Part shown: positions 34,050 through 46,324 of the stretch, piece by piece | Layout: each line of letters starts with the position of its first letter | Numbering within the stretch: the stretch's first letter is position 1 | Source of the DNA: Trichobilharzia szidati | Lineage: Eukaryota > Platyhelminthes > Trematoda > Strigeidida > Schistosomatidae | Assembly: GCA_944472155.2 (NCBI GenBank) | Contig: OX235272.1 | Coordinates: 10,896,354-10,960,353, forward strand | Reading direction: 5' to 3' | Length of the DNA stretch: 64,000 nt | The notes under the pieces: generated by a model | Told to the model about the DNA's origin: nothing | The model's database searches: none | The model's input: the letters and a program-made list of their open reading frames with translations, nothing else | Translations under genes and position numbers: made by a program

Positions 34050-34795
34050 TTATTTCTTCCTTGTTGAGGTGGAAAAATGTTCCAGATGTCTGACCGGACA
34101 GGTGTTGAATCATTCTTATTTTATGTATTGTCAGGTGATTTGACTAATAAAGCTTCCATTGTCATCAATCTCTCCCTCCACTCTGTCACACTAGGTTTTA
34201 GAACTGTCATCTTATCTCATCCATCCTATTGTATGGTTGTGTGTAATTGTAGGTAGTGAGTGGTACCGCTGAACTATCCTATTGTTCAAATTTCTTAAAT
34301 TATTATTAGGATCAAGTAATCTAGATTTTTCAAAAGGTTTCATGCTCCGTTAGTCTAACTGCCCCCGTTCTACTGGTTCAGCCTGCGTACCTGAGCTGAC
34401 AACCATTCCAGGACGGGTACTAGATATACTAAATTGTTTTATTTAATTGGCTCCACAGGATTGATCCTTTAACCAACAGAGCTTGTTTCTAATTGAGTTT
34501 GTGGGTTTGAATGTCACTTGAATTCCTGCATTGGTAACTGAAGCTTTATTTTGTCGAATCAACTGAGAGGGATTACGTGTAATAGGAATGAGTCAACACT
34601 TGTTCAGTCGGACATCTGGATAATTCTACTACCCATACGACGACGAATAGGAAAGAATAAATAAAACTATAGAAACGAAAGTTCCGAAGTTGATGATATG
34701 ATTATGAGCAACAATGAATTGTGTTTGAAAATGGTACACAGTAATGCTGTTTCACTCACTATGTGTGTGATATATCCAACAAACAAAAATTATAT
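34050..34795. mobile_element. PLE pieces in opposite orientations
   Basis: 34050-34530 is minus-strand (TTTCTTTATTTCTTCC, GATGTCTGACCGGACAGGTG, AGTGACTCC-type traces). 34535-34790 is plus-strand with the terminal flank (CAGTCGGACATCTGG, ACGACGAATAGGAAAGAATA, GATTATGAGCAACAATGAAT). Both match 19480-19800. Confidence 0.6.
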
Positions 34796-35465
34796 GGAAT
34801 CCATAAACAAAGACAGGAGTCCATGTGAACATGAAGAAGACAGAAGTGATGAAGACACCCGACTGCTACTAACAACAGCAGCAACAACAATAAGTATCAA
34901 TCGACATTATCTGGAGAAGTCTAAAGGAAGTCACGTTTTTCACTTACCCCATCTAGACAGCATCAATCACCTCAGCTATAAGATGTATGGGTGAGTACGT
35001 CAAAGTTAGTCAACATCAGAAAGCAAGAAAGATTTTCATTAATCTGAAATCAGATCTTGTATATGATTGCAGGAATTAATGCGTCATGAGAGATATTTCC
35101 AATAAGTCAATGCAGAATTTCACCAGCAGCTGCCATCACCTCATGAGTGATCGGTTAGAAAGGATAACCAACAGGGAACTCTGCCAGACAGCAAACCAAC
35201 CAAGAACCTATCGCTTAAAAAGATATTCGGAAGAAAAGGAAGACGAATTCAACTAATTCTGAAGAGATCTCTGAGTAACAACATTATGCACCACGCGAGA
35301 TCTCGATAGAAATCTGAATAAGAAGGGATCGCGTGAGAAGAAAATGGAAGGCTATGAGGAATCTCTGAGCCAATTCGAAAGGATAGTAATGAACAGGGTG
35401 AAACGAAGATCTGCTGATGAAGCCGTGTGTTCTGCTTAGAACCCAAGGGAATAATAATAAGTATT
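34795..35465 (+). mobile_element. LINE-A 3' fragment, diverged
   Basis: AGGAGTCCATGTGAACATGAAG (equivalent of LQVNMEKTEVMK), then a degenerate end ending GAACCCAAGGGAATAATAATAA. Frames fully broken. Confidence 0.6.
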
Positions 35466-35487
35466 TCTAAAGATACAAGCAGTGCGT

Positions 35488-35715
35488 CGGTGGCACAGTG
35501 GTAGAACACCCGCCAGCCACGCAAACGTTCCGGGGTTCGATCCCGAGCCACAGACGCACTGTCAAACCTCGCCAAACCAGTGATAAGACTGGTAAAGAGG
35601 GAAGTTTGGGCATGGGGTTAGCAACCTCATCTCGTAAACATAAATACCACTGCTATCGAAACTTCAAGCCTCTACTTTGAAGCTCTATGTTTCACTGGGA
35701 ACGTAAAGGAATAAA
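35488..35715 (+). repeat. SINE-A copy
   Basis: Full-length: GTGCGTCGGTGGCACAGTGG head, B box GGGGTTCGATCCC at about 35531, body, tail CTATGTTTCACTGGGAACGT and AAAGGAATAAAAAAAG. The A and B boxes are near-consensus for Pol III. Confidence 0.8.
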
Positions 35716-36064
35716 AAAAGGTAAATCAAAAATCGAACCCCTGTGTATACCTCATTCTTATTTGACGTACTGTCTACCTTGTTAACGAAAGCAGGATAAA
35801 CCCAAATACACTAAAATGCACTGAATTAGACATTTAAACTCAAAGTCATTTCAACGGTTATCTGTAAAGCCAGATCTAGTTAAGTGTCCAAGTAGACCAA
35901 GCAACAACTCTAAGTAGCATATCAGAAAACCGAAAAAATAGTGAAATGAAATAGAAAGAAGCGTTGATACTCAATAGCTTTTCCATGAAATTCATAGAGA
36001 AGATAACAAAAGTACACAAGAAGTGAAATAATAGTAGTGGAACACTGCTGACGATAAATAAATA
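35716..36064. other. No gene recognised
   Basis: Probably flank of the PLE fragment that follows, but no coding trace. Confidence 0.35.
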
Positions 36065-36330
36065 AGAAAGAATTTAAAGCATCACGTTTTATCATTTTAA
36101 AGAAGGGACAGCTGCTACCCTCTGTAGGATTCCTAATGAAGCAGGAATTAGGATGACACTCAAACCTACAAACTCATGCAGGATGGAACAGTTGTGTAAG
36201 CTAAATGATTCTGCTGATCTAGTTAGACAGAATAATTTTATCTACAAAATACCTTGCAATGGATATGAGTGAGGTCACCCATATCGAATAAACCAGTAGA
36301 TTGAGGTGAATCTGGTTAATTAAACGTAGG
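36065..36330 (+). mobile_element. PLE fragment, different subfamily
   Basis: Reads GIRMTLKPTNSCRMEQLCKL, NDSADLVRQNNFIYKIPCNG, matching the pre-core VYKIPC-C pattern of another PLE subfamily. A stop follows. Confidence 0.55.
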
Positions 36331-36439
36331 AATTTAGCTAAATGTAGAATGACTGCAATGCATACATCAGCAGGCAATTACACTATAGGTTGAGACAGAG
36401 CAATAGTTCTAAAACTGAATCTTTATTGTCAAGTATTGG

Positions 36440-36720
36440 TTTTGTAGGGAGTTTGCTTGGTTGGATGGAGGATTTCATCATGAGCTGACATCCGTTAGAG
36501 AACCACTGGAAAACCTGAGAGTACTGGACAGCTGTTTCCCCCATCCTAGTTTGGGACTCTTCATCAGTACGCACCCACCGCCGTCAGCGTTTAAACGCAG
36601 GATTTTCTAGTTACAAAGCTAGCGACCTCGTAGACCACTGAGCCACTGGGACCCAATCCAATGGCCCATGAATTCTAACTTCTGCCAATTCGCGACATAG
36701 CGCGACCATTTCACAATGTC
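36440..36720 (-). repeat. Retrozyme-like repeat, subfamily 2
   Basis: On the minus strand it has body, B-box region, then GTACTGATGAAGAGTCCCAAACTAGGAT with GGGGGAAAC, AGCTGTCC and AGTACTC, then the subfamily 2 tail (GACATCAGCTCATGATGAAAT type). CTGATGA is intact, but stem II carries an AGA insertion and extra G residues before GAAAC. Confidence 0.7.
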
Positions 36721-37389
36721 TTCTTTGATGAGTTACTGCCTCCTCATTTTTCATTAAATATACAGCTAACATGTACAACAGATATAGAAAATATTACTAC
36801 GAATGAAATCAAAAGATGAGCAGCAACAGAACGGTACAATCAAAGTTTGAAAGTTATGTAAGTGAGTACACTTTGATATGATTATGAAACATCATCGGTA
36901 AATAATACTGTAATTCCGTGCATTTTCCACTCAATAAAATTATTCTATGAGGAGTTGTAGATTATTTGGGAGTCCTTAGCTTGATTTATCTTCTCCTCAG
37001 TGAGTGCTCGTATTTCTATAGAGATCTGAATCTAACATTCATTGCTACAAACTCTAAAATGTTATCCATGAGAGCTATTCAACATGATTTGAGATAACTG
37101 CTAGGAAATCACAAGTACAAATAAACAATTTCAAAGTTGAATTAAGTTCAGGAAAGTAGAGGTGGCATAAATCCATTGAGACCATTAATTATTACTCTTA
37201 GCTCTGTTGGGTTGTGAATATTCCCCCAGTTGGCATCCATCTAACCGCTAGAACTGTTGGTGATATCTTCAAAAGCTAGTCTTATCTACTCAGATCTGTT
37301 TATGCTCCATCTTTGAATAAATGAACGAACATCACATACTACTTCTAAATTTGTTTGCCTGATTAATCATTTGTTTTCATTGGTGTTTT
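36721..37389. other. No gene recognised
   Basis: AT-rich; the last bases run into a PLE fragment. Confidence 0.4.
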
Positions 37390-37590
37390 AGAGAAATTTG
37401 GAGGAAAAATATATCAGTTCACCTGCTGTTGTGGTGCCATGTACATTGGTCATTTACTGTATATTCTGTCTAAAAAGGGTTCAAGAACATTATCTTGCAT
37501 GGCTGCATAAAGATAGTAGTGTCTCTATTAGGAGTGAGATAATCGAGCAACTTGTCAACACTAACCATTCCATCTGAACAATACTTAAAA
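37390..37590 (+). mobile_element. PLE GIY-YIG core fragment
   Basis: KIYQFTCCCGAMYIGHLLYI, then in a shifted frame HYLAWLHKDSSVSIRSEIIE and QLVNTNHSI. Resembles the 6440 copy. Confidence 0.65.
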
Positions 37591-37864
37591 TTGTAACACT
37601 AAATTGAACACCAATCTTACAAAATAAACGAATATGAGTGACTACGAATGTACAGTAATAAATTCTCATGAGTCATATTCATATTTAGTTGCATTCACAT
37701 TGATTATAAACTTCAGATGGATGAGTGAACATATCAAGGACGTGGATAGAGAAAAAAGACTTTTGAGGTTGAAATTTATGTGAGTCGTATGTGTGTCAGT
37801 GTGTAAGTTAACAACTACGTTTAAATAAGAAAATAGAAGGTTAGTTAATGCAGTTGTAATGACA

Positions 37865-39350
37865 AGAGGTAGGGGAATTTATATATACAGGATGGATGGC
37901 CATAACAAAAAAGCCGATATAGTCAGGTATTTATGAATTTGCAAGCTCCACAGCAGGCCAAGGCAGTAACAGTGGTTGGACCTGTTTCTCCTGCACACAC
38001 ACAGCACCGACTGCCTCAGATGAATCATGAAAGCCTCTGCTGTTTGGAGTATTTGGTCGGTATCTCGATGTTTTTGGCAATTTTTTGGTACCCTATAGAT
38101 CATGGAGAAGGAATCGTCAATATTGGCTTTGTGGCCAGTTTGAACCAGCTGTTCAAATATGCAGCTATTGATGCTTCTAACTACACCTTTATTTAACCCC
38201 ACTGGTAGATTTTCCCGAGTGAGCACGAAAAATCAAGTTCCTAGAGCAACAGCCAATATAACTCGATCCACAAGCGCAGATGAATTTGTAGATACAATTT
38301 GAAGTGGTCTAGGTACTTCATCTTTCAATTTAGGAATCATCATCGATAGTGAAGAAAATAAGACGTGTAGTTTGCCAGCATTAAAACTTTTTTGAACTGA
38401 TCTTCCTAATTTCTTCGTTATTACTTTGCTAGGTATATCGCTGTTGAATTGCAGTCGTATATAAAGAGGCTTCTTGTTTACAGACAGTGAGTAGTCCTTT
38501 TCCGCTTTCTTTGTCATGTGTTCCTCGATAAATTTGTCGTGGTAGCTATTTTCAATCAAAGTATCATATATATTGCTTAATTCATCTTCAATTACTTCTT
38601 CTAAGGGGCCTTAATAAATTTCTTTTGTACTGGAAAGGAACGAAGCTATGAAAATGTGTATATTGTCCTGTTCATTTGTTTTTCCTATGCAAATTTATTT
38701 TTATACATCGGTCTGGTTTTCTTATAGGGAGGACATCTAGGTAGACAATTTTTCCTACTTTGGGACTCCTCTTTGCACGTGAATTCAGTTATTATTGTGT
38801 TCCTATGCGAATCATTATCCCAAAGAATAAAGGTGTCGTTCAAATACTGGCGATAAAATGAGAATTTTCTGATAAGTTTGTTCAAAGGACCATTCTCTTT
38901 CTCTCTCTGCATAATTCCACATTCTCTTTTGTTTAAACTCTGTGCATTCTGACTACAACTCATTTGTCATTAAATTATTCGTCTTATTACGCAACTGTAG
39001 TATACTTATTCAACTCTTCTTACCTGATGACTAACATTAAAAATCATTTTTTTTGTAATTTTGACAATTCATCACTTTCGCTAATACCCTCTTTCATGAA
39101 AATGAAACTGCGCACAAATGCAACTGACAGCACAGCTAAAGAGGAAGATGAATTGGCCTCCGACAAAAGAAAGCTTCTTAGCTAAACTAAGTGTTTTGTT
39201 TTCGGAAATAAAATCCCTTCTGATTAGTTTCATATTTCTTGTTACCGTCGATTTGATTTTGAGTTTTTCATCGATATATTTTTGTAATTTTAATATCTCT
39301 ACTTTATCTGATAAAATCTGATTTACACAGTGAAGGACATTCAATTGATG
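37865..39350 (-). mobile_element. PLE, nearly complete but decayed (RT and GIY-YIG)
   Basis: From the right edge on the minus strand: an N-terminal part (39344-39081, DEKLKIKSTVTRNMKLIRRD), then IRKFSFYRQYLNDTFILWDN at 38880-38840. This is the RT catalytic loop, YLNDT where YVDDT is usual, so one catalytic Asp is lost. Next ENSYHDKFIEEHMTKKAEKD with KKPLYIRLQFNSDIPSKVIT, then CIFEQLVQTGHKANIDDSFS and ILQTAEAFMIHLRQSVLCVC. Stops separate the parts. Confidence 0.75.
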
Positions 39351-39399
39351 AAAATAAATCTTCAGAGAGAGAGAGAGTTAAACTTGGATCAAATTTTTT

Positions 39400-41035
39400 T
39401 TATGGTATGTAAATTTGTTATTACCTTTTCCCTTGACTTCTTAGTGAAACACAAGGCTGGCCTAAACAGCACATCTCCACTCTGTTCTATTTTCTGCTGT
39501 CCTCTTCAGCAGGTTAGCTCCAGGACTTCTTATAGTCTTTCATCGCCTCCTCCTCCTCCTTAGACAATCTCCTCCATGTCGCACTCGCACCCACTACCCA
39601 CCCGTCGACTCCCATTCACATTCTACTCGAGTGGCGGATGGCCTGTCTTGAGCGTGATGTCGTTCGATGGCCTCCTCAACATATGCCCGATCAATATATC
39701 TCCATTTTCTCTTAAATATGCTTTTTTTGAGCGACCGGCTCTTGCTAGTTGGTTTGTTCACAGCCAGCCAGCCAGTCAGCGGGAGTTTCTTGTCTCTAAT
39801 TCTTTCTGACTAGCTTGCCGACTGGACATTTGACCATCATTATGGAGCCAGCCAACAAAGGCGACTGTTGATAAATGTCTGAAACTCGTCTGAAATCCTT
39901 CTCGTGACACACTGGCCAGATTTCTGACCCGCATAAAAGAACTGACTGACTAACTTCGCAGTTTTGTTAAAAATCTGAATCTTTTTATTTTTGCTGAGTG
40001 CGCAAGATTTCTGAACTGGTTTCAGGTTGATGAAGGTGTATCAACTCATATGATTATGAACAATAAATTTTGTTCGAAACATCATCCAGTAAGTAATATT
40101 GTTTCACTGTGTGATATATCTAATAAACAAACTAATATGGAAAGTGTATCTTGCCTTTCTGATTCCTTCTGACTGGCTGGCTTTGACATTTTCACTCGTG
40201 CCACCGCCTATGGTTGAAACAACGCTTCCTAGATAAGTGAAGGAAGTAACCTCTGTCAAATCTCTTCATCCCGTTGGTGGTGATTGGTGCTGGTTGTTGT
40301 TGTTGCTGTTGGTTGGTTACCTTCATCACCTCTGTCTTCTCTATATCTGTATAGAGTCCAGTGTTCGCTGGCTGCTTCTTCTGCCAATTTGTTGGTTTTC
40401 GCCTGTAAGTCTCCAATTCTGTGTGATATAAGATAAACATTGTCTGCGAAATCCAGATCTTCTAGAGCCCTCTTACTGGCCAGCGCGACGTATTCCTGTT
40501 TTTTCACTCCTCACCCACAGTCTGACGCATAATCCAGTTGACCTGCAATTAAGAATATCATCATGGATATTAAGCAGGTATCCTTGCCTTACTCCTCTAT
40601 ACACTTCGAACGCCTCACTGAGTTTTCCGTTGTGGATCACCTAACACGCTGCCTCATTTTCATATAACCAGCTGTTGAATGAGGTTGAGCACTGCACGCA
40701 GTAGGGTTGAAGTAGTTTCCACATTACTTCTGGGTCAGCACTGTCTACCGAAGGCCTTCTTGAAATAAATGAAGCTTTTGAGGTAGAGATTTGGCTGCCA
40801 TTCTATCTTTTGTTGTGTGATGGTGATGATGATGTGCAGAGATCAAATTTGATCAGCGCACGATTAATCTTTTCCGAATCCAGCTTGTTCTGGTGGGTGG
40901 TGCGGTGTTCTGCATCCAGTGCATCTTTTATTCTCTCCAGGATGAGGTGACTTAGTATTTTACTTGGCGTGGACAACACCACTATTCCTAGCCAGTTCTT
41001 GCAGAGACCTAAGTCTAATATTTGCATACAGTTTA
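39400..41035 (-). mobile_element. LINE-A 3' half, split by a short PLE-derived insert
   Basis: On the minus strand: LGLCKNWLGIVVLSTPSKILS with HLILERIKDALDAEHRTTHQN at 40803-41030, the FADN motif (DLDFADNVYLISHRIGDLQA; second catalytic Asp replaced by Asn), and the KTEVMKV region. The 3' part runs below 40035. A 101-bp insert sits at 40043-40143. Confidence 0.75.
40043..40143. mobile_element. Short PLE-terminal insert with 7-bp direct repeat
   Basis: GATTATGAACAATAAATTTTG, GTTCGAAACATCATCCAG and TGTGATATATCTAATAAAC match the terminal flank of the PLEs at 18541, 19745 and 32430. GTGTATC borders it at 40036-40042 and 40144-40150. LINE-A continues on both sides. Confidence 0.65.
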
Positions 41036-42079
41036 CTAATATCAAGAATTAAATGTCCGATTGACAAATTAATATTACATTGCTACATTTATGCAGGACA
41101 CTGTTAATCACTTGTGGTTTGCATCACATTCATTCATTACCATCGATGATGTGTAGTTTTTCTACAATGTTATTCATTTCACACCCTGTTCTTTCTTCTA
41201 TCCCCTTCAACATTATTCTCCTTTTCAACACTCTCCATTTCCTTTGGCTTACTCTACTGCAGTTCTCCTTTCTTGAATTGAGCTGAATTATCTAAGCATA
41301 GAGGAAAACTACTTGAAGCCGACCATATTCGATCTGTTTGAAGAGGTTTTTGCGTTCGTGTGAAGATTTTATCACCGACTATAGATTACCTCAGCGTAAC
41401 TAACGACATGTAGATTTTAGAGCTGGCTTTTTCTGACTTTAACCCCCCCTCCAACCAGCACCGCATACGAGCAGCAGCATAGCTGGGATATCCTTTTATG
41501 CATAAACCTCTGTTATATTCATTTCAATTAATTTCCCTAAGAAAGTTTGGACCAGTTTGCCTAACGAAACGTTGGAATTCATCATTTCAATTTCACTGAG
41601 GTTTTACAAATACAATGTTTACAAATGTCTACTTCTCACTCGGCGCCCAATTATTTGAGAACTATTCGGTCAAATATATATATATATATATCATAAATAG
41701 TAGAATTTACAAAATCTCAGCCTATATGTAGCGAACTTGGTCATCATTCTTCATTATGTGATACTTTTTATGTCGCCAACTTGGACTATTAATGAGGATA
41801 AGAAAACGATGCTTGTTGGGTTGGTAGATCACAGTTCATATGAATGTTTAATACCAATGCCAATTAACAACCAAATCTATTCTTATAAGAGTTTTTGTAG
41901 CGAACTTCATTATAAGATACCTTTTATGTAGCCAATTTGGCTATTAATATGGATAACAATAGGATACTTGTTGGATTGTTGGATTTGATAAGTGTATAAA
42001 ATTATAAAAACAGCTTGTGTTTATACAATGAAATTTCGTGTTGATTTCGTCATTTCATGGGGTGGGAGGCGGCTGCTGT
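41036..42079. other. Unassigned DNA with a direct repeat
   Basis: Holds the 90-bp direct repeat at 41727-41985 and a TA run. 41410-41600 (CCTAACGAAACGTTGGAATTC) may be a PLE end. Confidence 0.35.
41727..41985 (+). repeat. Direct repeat of about 90 bp
   Basis: TAGCGAACTT, then TCATTATGTGATAC/TCATTATAAGATAC, CTTTTTATGTCGCCAACTTGG / CTTTTATGTAGCCAATTTGG, CTATTAATGAGGATAA and TTGTTGGGTTGGTAGAT occur at 41727-41830 and 41897-41985. Spacing about 170 bp. Unknown origin. Confidence 0.5.
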
Positions 42080-42365
42080 AACCAGGTCAAATTCTGTTTT
42101 AGTTCATCATTTTGATTCAGACGATTTGGATTCCACTTGATATGAAGTGCTTCTGATATCAGATTTTCTTTGCGATTTCCGAAATTCTTGTGGATGATGA
42201 TTTCAATATTGTTGAAATCAATTTTGTAGTCTTATTATATAGCGTAGCATGTAGACCTATGGCTGATGACTTTTCAAACTTTTCTAGTTCAACTGGATTT
42301 CTCGGTGGTTGAATAAAGGTAGCTCTATGTTGTTCATTTCTTCTGATATTGATTCCTCACCAGAT
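42080..42365 (-). mobile_element. PLE GIY-YIG fragment
   Basis: The reverse complement encodes traces of FNNIEIIIHKNFGNRKENLI, SEALHIKWNPNRLNQNDELK, as in the PLE at 32820. It joins LINE-B at 42370. Confidence 0.65.
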
Positions 42366-42369
42366 GTGT

Positions 42370-42885
42370 CCAATGTGTGTCACATCATGTGTTGCGTATG
42401 CCTAGTCATCGCCTTCCTCGCCGGGCAATGCTAGCTTATATGGGGCCAGGCTGGAAAAGAGCTAGCGGCGGTCAAACGAAAACATGGCACCAGTCAATGA
42501 AATCCACAACAGTTAGTCTAAACCAGCCACGTAGGAAGGTGTAGACTTCCTGGTTGGGGTCCTCGGGACGGTAAAACCAGTGGTTGGAAACAATTGGTGG
42601 CATGGCTCAAAATCGTTGTCAATGGTTGGCGCAGATGCATCCACTCCTTGTGACTTATGATTTCCAATTAAACTGTTTTGTTCTCCGTTATTACTATTCC
42701 TTTGTCTCCCACCTCTGTTTACTGACAATATTATGCATTTCTTCTACTTTCTTCTCTTGCTTTGTGTGCTACAAGGAGGGATTGTGGCGACTTGAACAGC
42801 CGCACATATGTGCAAAGTTCTATGTCGAAAACCGACCAACCGACACCATACTCCAAGCATTTTGTTTTATAGACACAATTAGATT
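42370..42885 (+). mobile_element. LINE-B 3' end
   Basis: Begins at CATCATGTGTTGCGTATGCC (equivalent of LGHVPRLPSHCLP), runs through GGTCAAACGAAAACATGGCA to CGAAAACCGACCAACCGACA. Nearly collinear with 8870-9307. Confidence 0.8.
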
Positions 42886-43239
42886 ATGAATCTTTTGAAA
42901 TTTGGTGTTTTTTAAGTGATAAAAGTTGCTTTGCTGTTTGCGTGTCTGATATTTTGAAGAAAACCCTGATGTTTCTGATGTGTATGGAATAAAAACTGTT
43001 CAGGCCCTTGTTTTCGGAATACGCATTTTCGACCATATTTTATGTCGGTGAAATGTCAGCAAAAAAAAACAGTATCGCTTTGTTTTTCATTCATTGGAAA
43101 GTACACAAACGTTTATGCATCCAGTACTTAGTTTGGACATACAGCGCAACTAAATCATCCATGGAGAAATGTAAAGTAATTATAATAAGCGAAAACATAC
43201 AAGGAAAGGAATAATCAGATGAAAAATAATGAGGGATTA
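42886..43239. other. No gene recognised
   Basis: AT-rich, unassigned. Confidence 0.4.
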
Positions 43240-43880
43240 ATAGAGTTTGCCTCCACTTATCTGGTCAGGAATCATCGTCTCAACTAAAGGCGGAACGGAC
43301 GAAGATGCCAACTCCAGCCAGAATCGGAGAGGCAAGGCAGGATACGTCTTCATCAACCTGAAACCATTTTGCAGATCTTTCGTTCTCAGCATAAGAAACA
43401 AGATTCGCATTTTCAACACAAATTTCAGGTCGTTCAGTACTTCTGTACCGGTCAGAAACTTGGCCAGAGTATCACGAGAAGGATTTACAACAGGTTGCAG
43501 ACTTACATCAACAGTTGCGCACTTTGCTGACTCTATGCTGAAGGTCAAATGGCCAGAAAGAATAAGCAACCAGAAACTCTAGCTGGCAACAAACCAACAA
43601 GCAAGAGCCAACCGCTCAAAAAATATGTAGGAGAAAATGGAGATGGACTGATCGAGCATACATTGAAGAGACCATCAAATAACACCTCGCTCAATGCAAG
43701 CCATCCACCAATAGAGTGGAAGATGAATGGGAATCAATGAGTAGGTCGTCAGTGCGAGGGAGACAGAGGTCGCGGAGCTAACCTACCGAAGAGGACAGCA
43801 GAAAATAGAACATAGTGGAGACGTGTTGTTGAAGCCAGCCCTATGTTCCACTCGGAACGCAAGGGAATAATAAATATTAT
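43240..43880 (+). mobile_element. LINE-A 3' fragment
   Basis: GTCTCAACTAAAGGCGGAAC through GCCCTATGTTCCACTCGGAA and CGCAAGGGAATAATAAA. Coding traces such as ATFINLK and WPERIS-like peptides are broken by frameshifts. Confidence 0.65.
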
Positions 43881-44104
43881 AACAATATAATAGATATGCG
43901 AGATCACAAGGTCTGATTGCATCCAATTCACTGAGAACGATTCTAGGACCTGTCAGCAACAGTCTTCCATTATAATATTCATCATTGTCAAAGATTTGTA
44001 TGAGACATTTTAATCGCATTTATCCGTCAGTAATACTTTATGTTCCTAATCCATGAATGTGTGATAGAATGAGCATTTCAAGATTTTGAATTAACCGGTG
44101 TATA

Positions 44105-44535
44105 ACAGAGAAGATTTGTAGCTCAGGTGGATGATTTGCAATTAATAGTGTTCTCTGAGCTGGTTGGTTTAGTTGCGGAGCTTTCGTCGTCCTTCTGGAC
44201 ACACAATTATATCCCTCATGAAGAAATTCAAATCATTTCACTTTATACTAAATATTGCACTGAAGATGTTGTCCAGAAGGACGACGAAAGCTCCGCAACT
44301 AAACCAACCAGGTCAGAGAATAATAATTTGCTTTATTACAAAACAGTACTTGTGATACAGAATGGAATTCTCAGCATTTTTACTACAGTATTTCATCCAG
44401 TTAGTACATTAACAATAAATAAAATTCTACATCGATTAAAGAAATCTCAGTTCATTATGACAACAACACATTGGCATGTCGGTAGCAAAGCCAACGCTGA
44501 ACAGTGTTTGAAGGTTTTAGAAAAGTAGCTGCTGT
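44105..44535. mobile_element. PLE terminal inverted pair with hammerhead-like motif
   Basis: 44157-44207 and 44272-44317 are near-perfect inverted copies (GGTTGGTTTAGTTGCGGAGC, TTTCGTCGTCCTTCTGGAC). The right arm reads CTGAAGATGTTGTCCAGAAG then GACGACGAAAGC. This is a hammerhead-like core with a 7-bp stem II (GTTGTCC/GGACGAC); the conserved CTGATGA is CTGAAGA. I recall such sequences at PLE ends. A 133-codon frame crosses it and is not credible. Confidence 0.5.
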
Positions 44536-45581
44536 CATATTTGCTGGCGTAGGCGAGAGAAAGAAACGAAGTAGCACATAACGGAAAAAAAAGAAAAAGA
44601 GAGAGAAAAAGAAAAGAAAGAAAGAAAACGTTGTACCTATACATGATATGAGTTGGAAAGACGAGTTCCAGTTGTACTACTGACAATTTAATGAATTATA
44701 GGTGTCACGTCTAATGCTTTCTTTATCGCACAGAACACGAGCTAAGTAGGGTATGGTTGAGTTTTTATACTTGCTGGTGCGAGCATATAGTTTTCTATAT
44801 AAGCTTCTGCTTTTGCCTGATGAGATGCAAGGGGAGAGTTGTGAGTGAGGAGGGTGGTGTGAGTTAGATAAAATGGATTTGGCCCATTTTTCACATCAGT
44901 TCATGTGCCTGTCAACCAGAATATTAACAAGCTGGTTAAGTGGCACGTTGCTAACCCTGCTGAAAACGTTTGGCATCCTGCGCAATAAGGTATAGTCTTT
45001 CTTCAGTAGCCCGGGAAAAACTAAGGGAGGGGGGAACGATAGAGAATAATAGGTAGGATGCGAGAATTAACGAATTGTGGGAGCAAGGGTTGGGTTATAC
45101 CAGAATGTTTTAACTTCTTAATGCAGAAGGTAAGACGGAATATTTTCTTAGAAATCGCCAAGATATGAGATGACCAGGAGAGAACACTATTGATTGCAAA
45201 TTAACCAGTATATTTTTGCATCAGTGATAGCTTATTTGACAGCCTGCTTTATCAAGATATTGTTTGTAGTTTCTCTTATTCAGTAGGTGTATATTTAGTA
45301 AATTATGACCTGAATGTAAAAAGGTTTACAACCTGCTGATTCGCAAGTTTCTACTAAATATGAGAAAAAGCTTAGTGCTTGATGGCAACTTATCGCAATA
45401 CATGATATATAATCGTTCCTGACCGCTGCCCTTGGTTCACAAAATGTACTCCTAAACTTTTTATAATTGGCATTCAACAACAAAATGTCTTCGTGTATTT
45501 CTTTAAAGAAAAGAACAAGAAGAAGAGATATCATCATAATGGATAGGTTTGTACTTCAGGTCAGATAGAAGTGTGTCATAC
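44536..45581. other. Unassigned DNA
   Basis: A purine-rich GAAA/GAGA stretch at about 44578-44630; the remainder probably PLE-related terminal sequence, not proven. Confidence 0.35.
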
Positions 45582-45950
45582 TGTGTTCAGAGCTGTTTGC
45601 AAGCCAACATTGGACACAACAATTTACGTCAATCTTCACGTCCCGAATCAGAGTCATGAGAAAAACAATAACAAAGCTTAACCTTTAGGAACTCTACAAA
45701 CAATCATAGCAGAATTAACGTGTATGAGAGAATTAACGTGTGCAAATACGATTTGCAGATACATGGCTTAACTTTCTGAGAAACAGTCACAATCAGTACT
45801 GCATAACCTTCAGTAAGAAAACAACCAATCAGAAGAGGTTGCTTTTCTGTTAACAATAACGCTAATAATAATGTACATAAAGATCTACAAATATCTGCTG
45901 ATTTTCTCAATAAACGATCTGTTGTCTGGTCCTTGCCTTAGGTCGTTGCA
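45582..45950 (-). mobile_element. Solo LTR, 369 bp
   Basis: Reverse of the 52882 copy: TGTGTTCAGAGCTGTTTGCA to CCTTGCCTTAGGTCGTTGCA. The middle shares CCGAATCAGAGTCATGAGAA and the CAATCAGAAGAGGTTGCTTT region. Confidence 0.7.
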
Positions 45951-46324
45951 ATACGACTTAATATCAGTTAGTCTTTTATTTGAAGATCCTTGACTATGAA
46001 GAGAAAATATCATGTAATAAACTCCGCTGAACATTCTATAAATCGTATAAATATTGTTCAGAATAAAGCTGCTATTATTATTAATAGAAAATAATTCTTT
46101 GTCAATCGAGAATCTTCAGTGTGCAACAGAGATTTGACGGCACAGTGTTCATCAGTTAAGTGGGAGTGCCAGGACCAATTCACAGCTGACCTAATCCTAA
46201 GCTTCCTTTAATTTACTATGGGGGATGAGAAATATCACTTTATAAGAAAATCAACACTTATACAGAATGGAACTTCATTTCTATTTCTTAACAGATATTT
46301 CTATTATTTTCAAGAGTTGATTTG
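45951..46324. other. No gene recognised
   Basis: AT-rich spacer between a solo LTR and a retrozyme. Confidence 0.4.

Noticed and set aside
44127..44528. 133-codon plus-strand frame
   Set aside because: It runs through an inverted repeat that resembles a PLE end; both arms would have to be coding.
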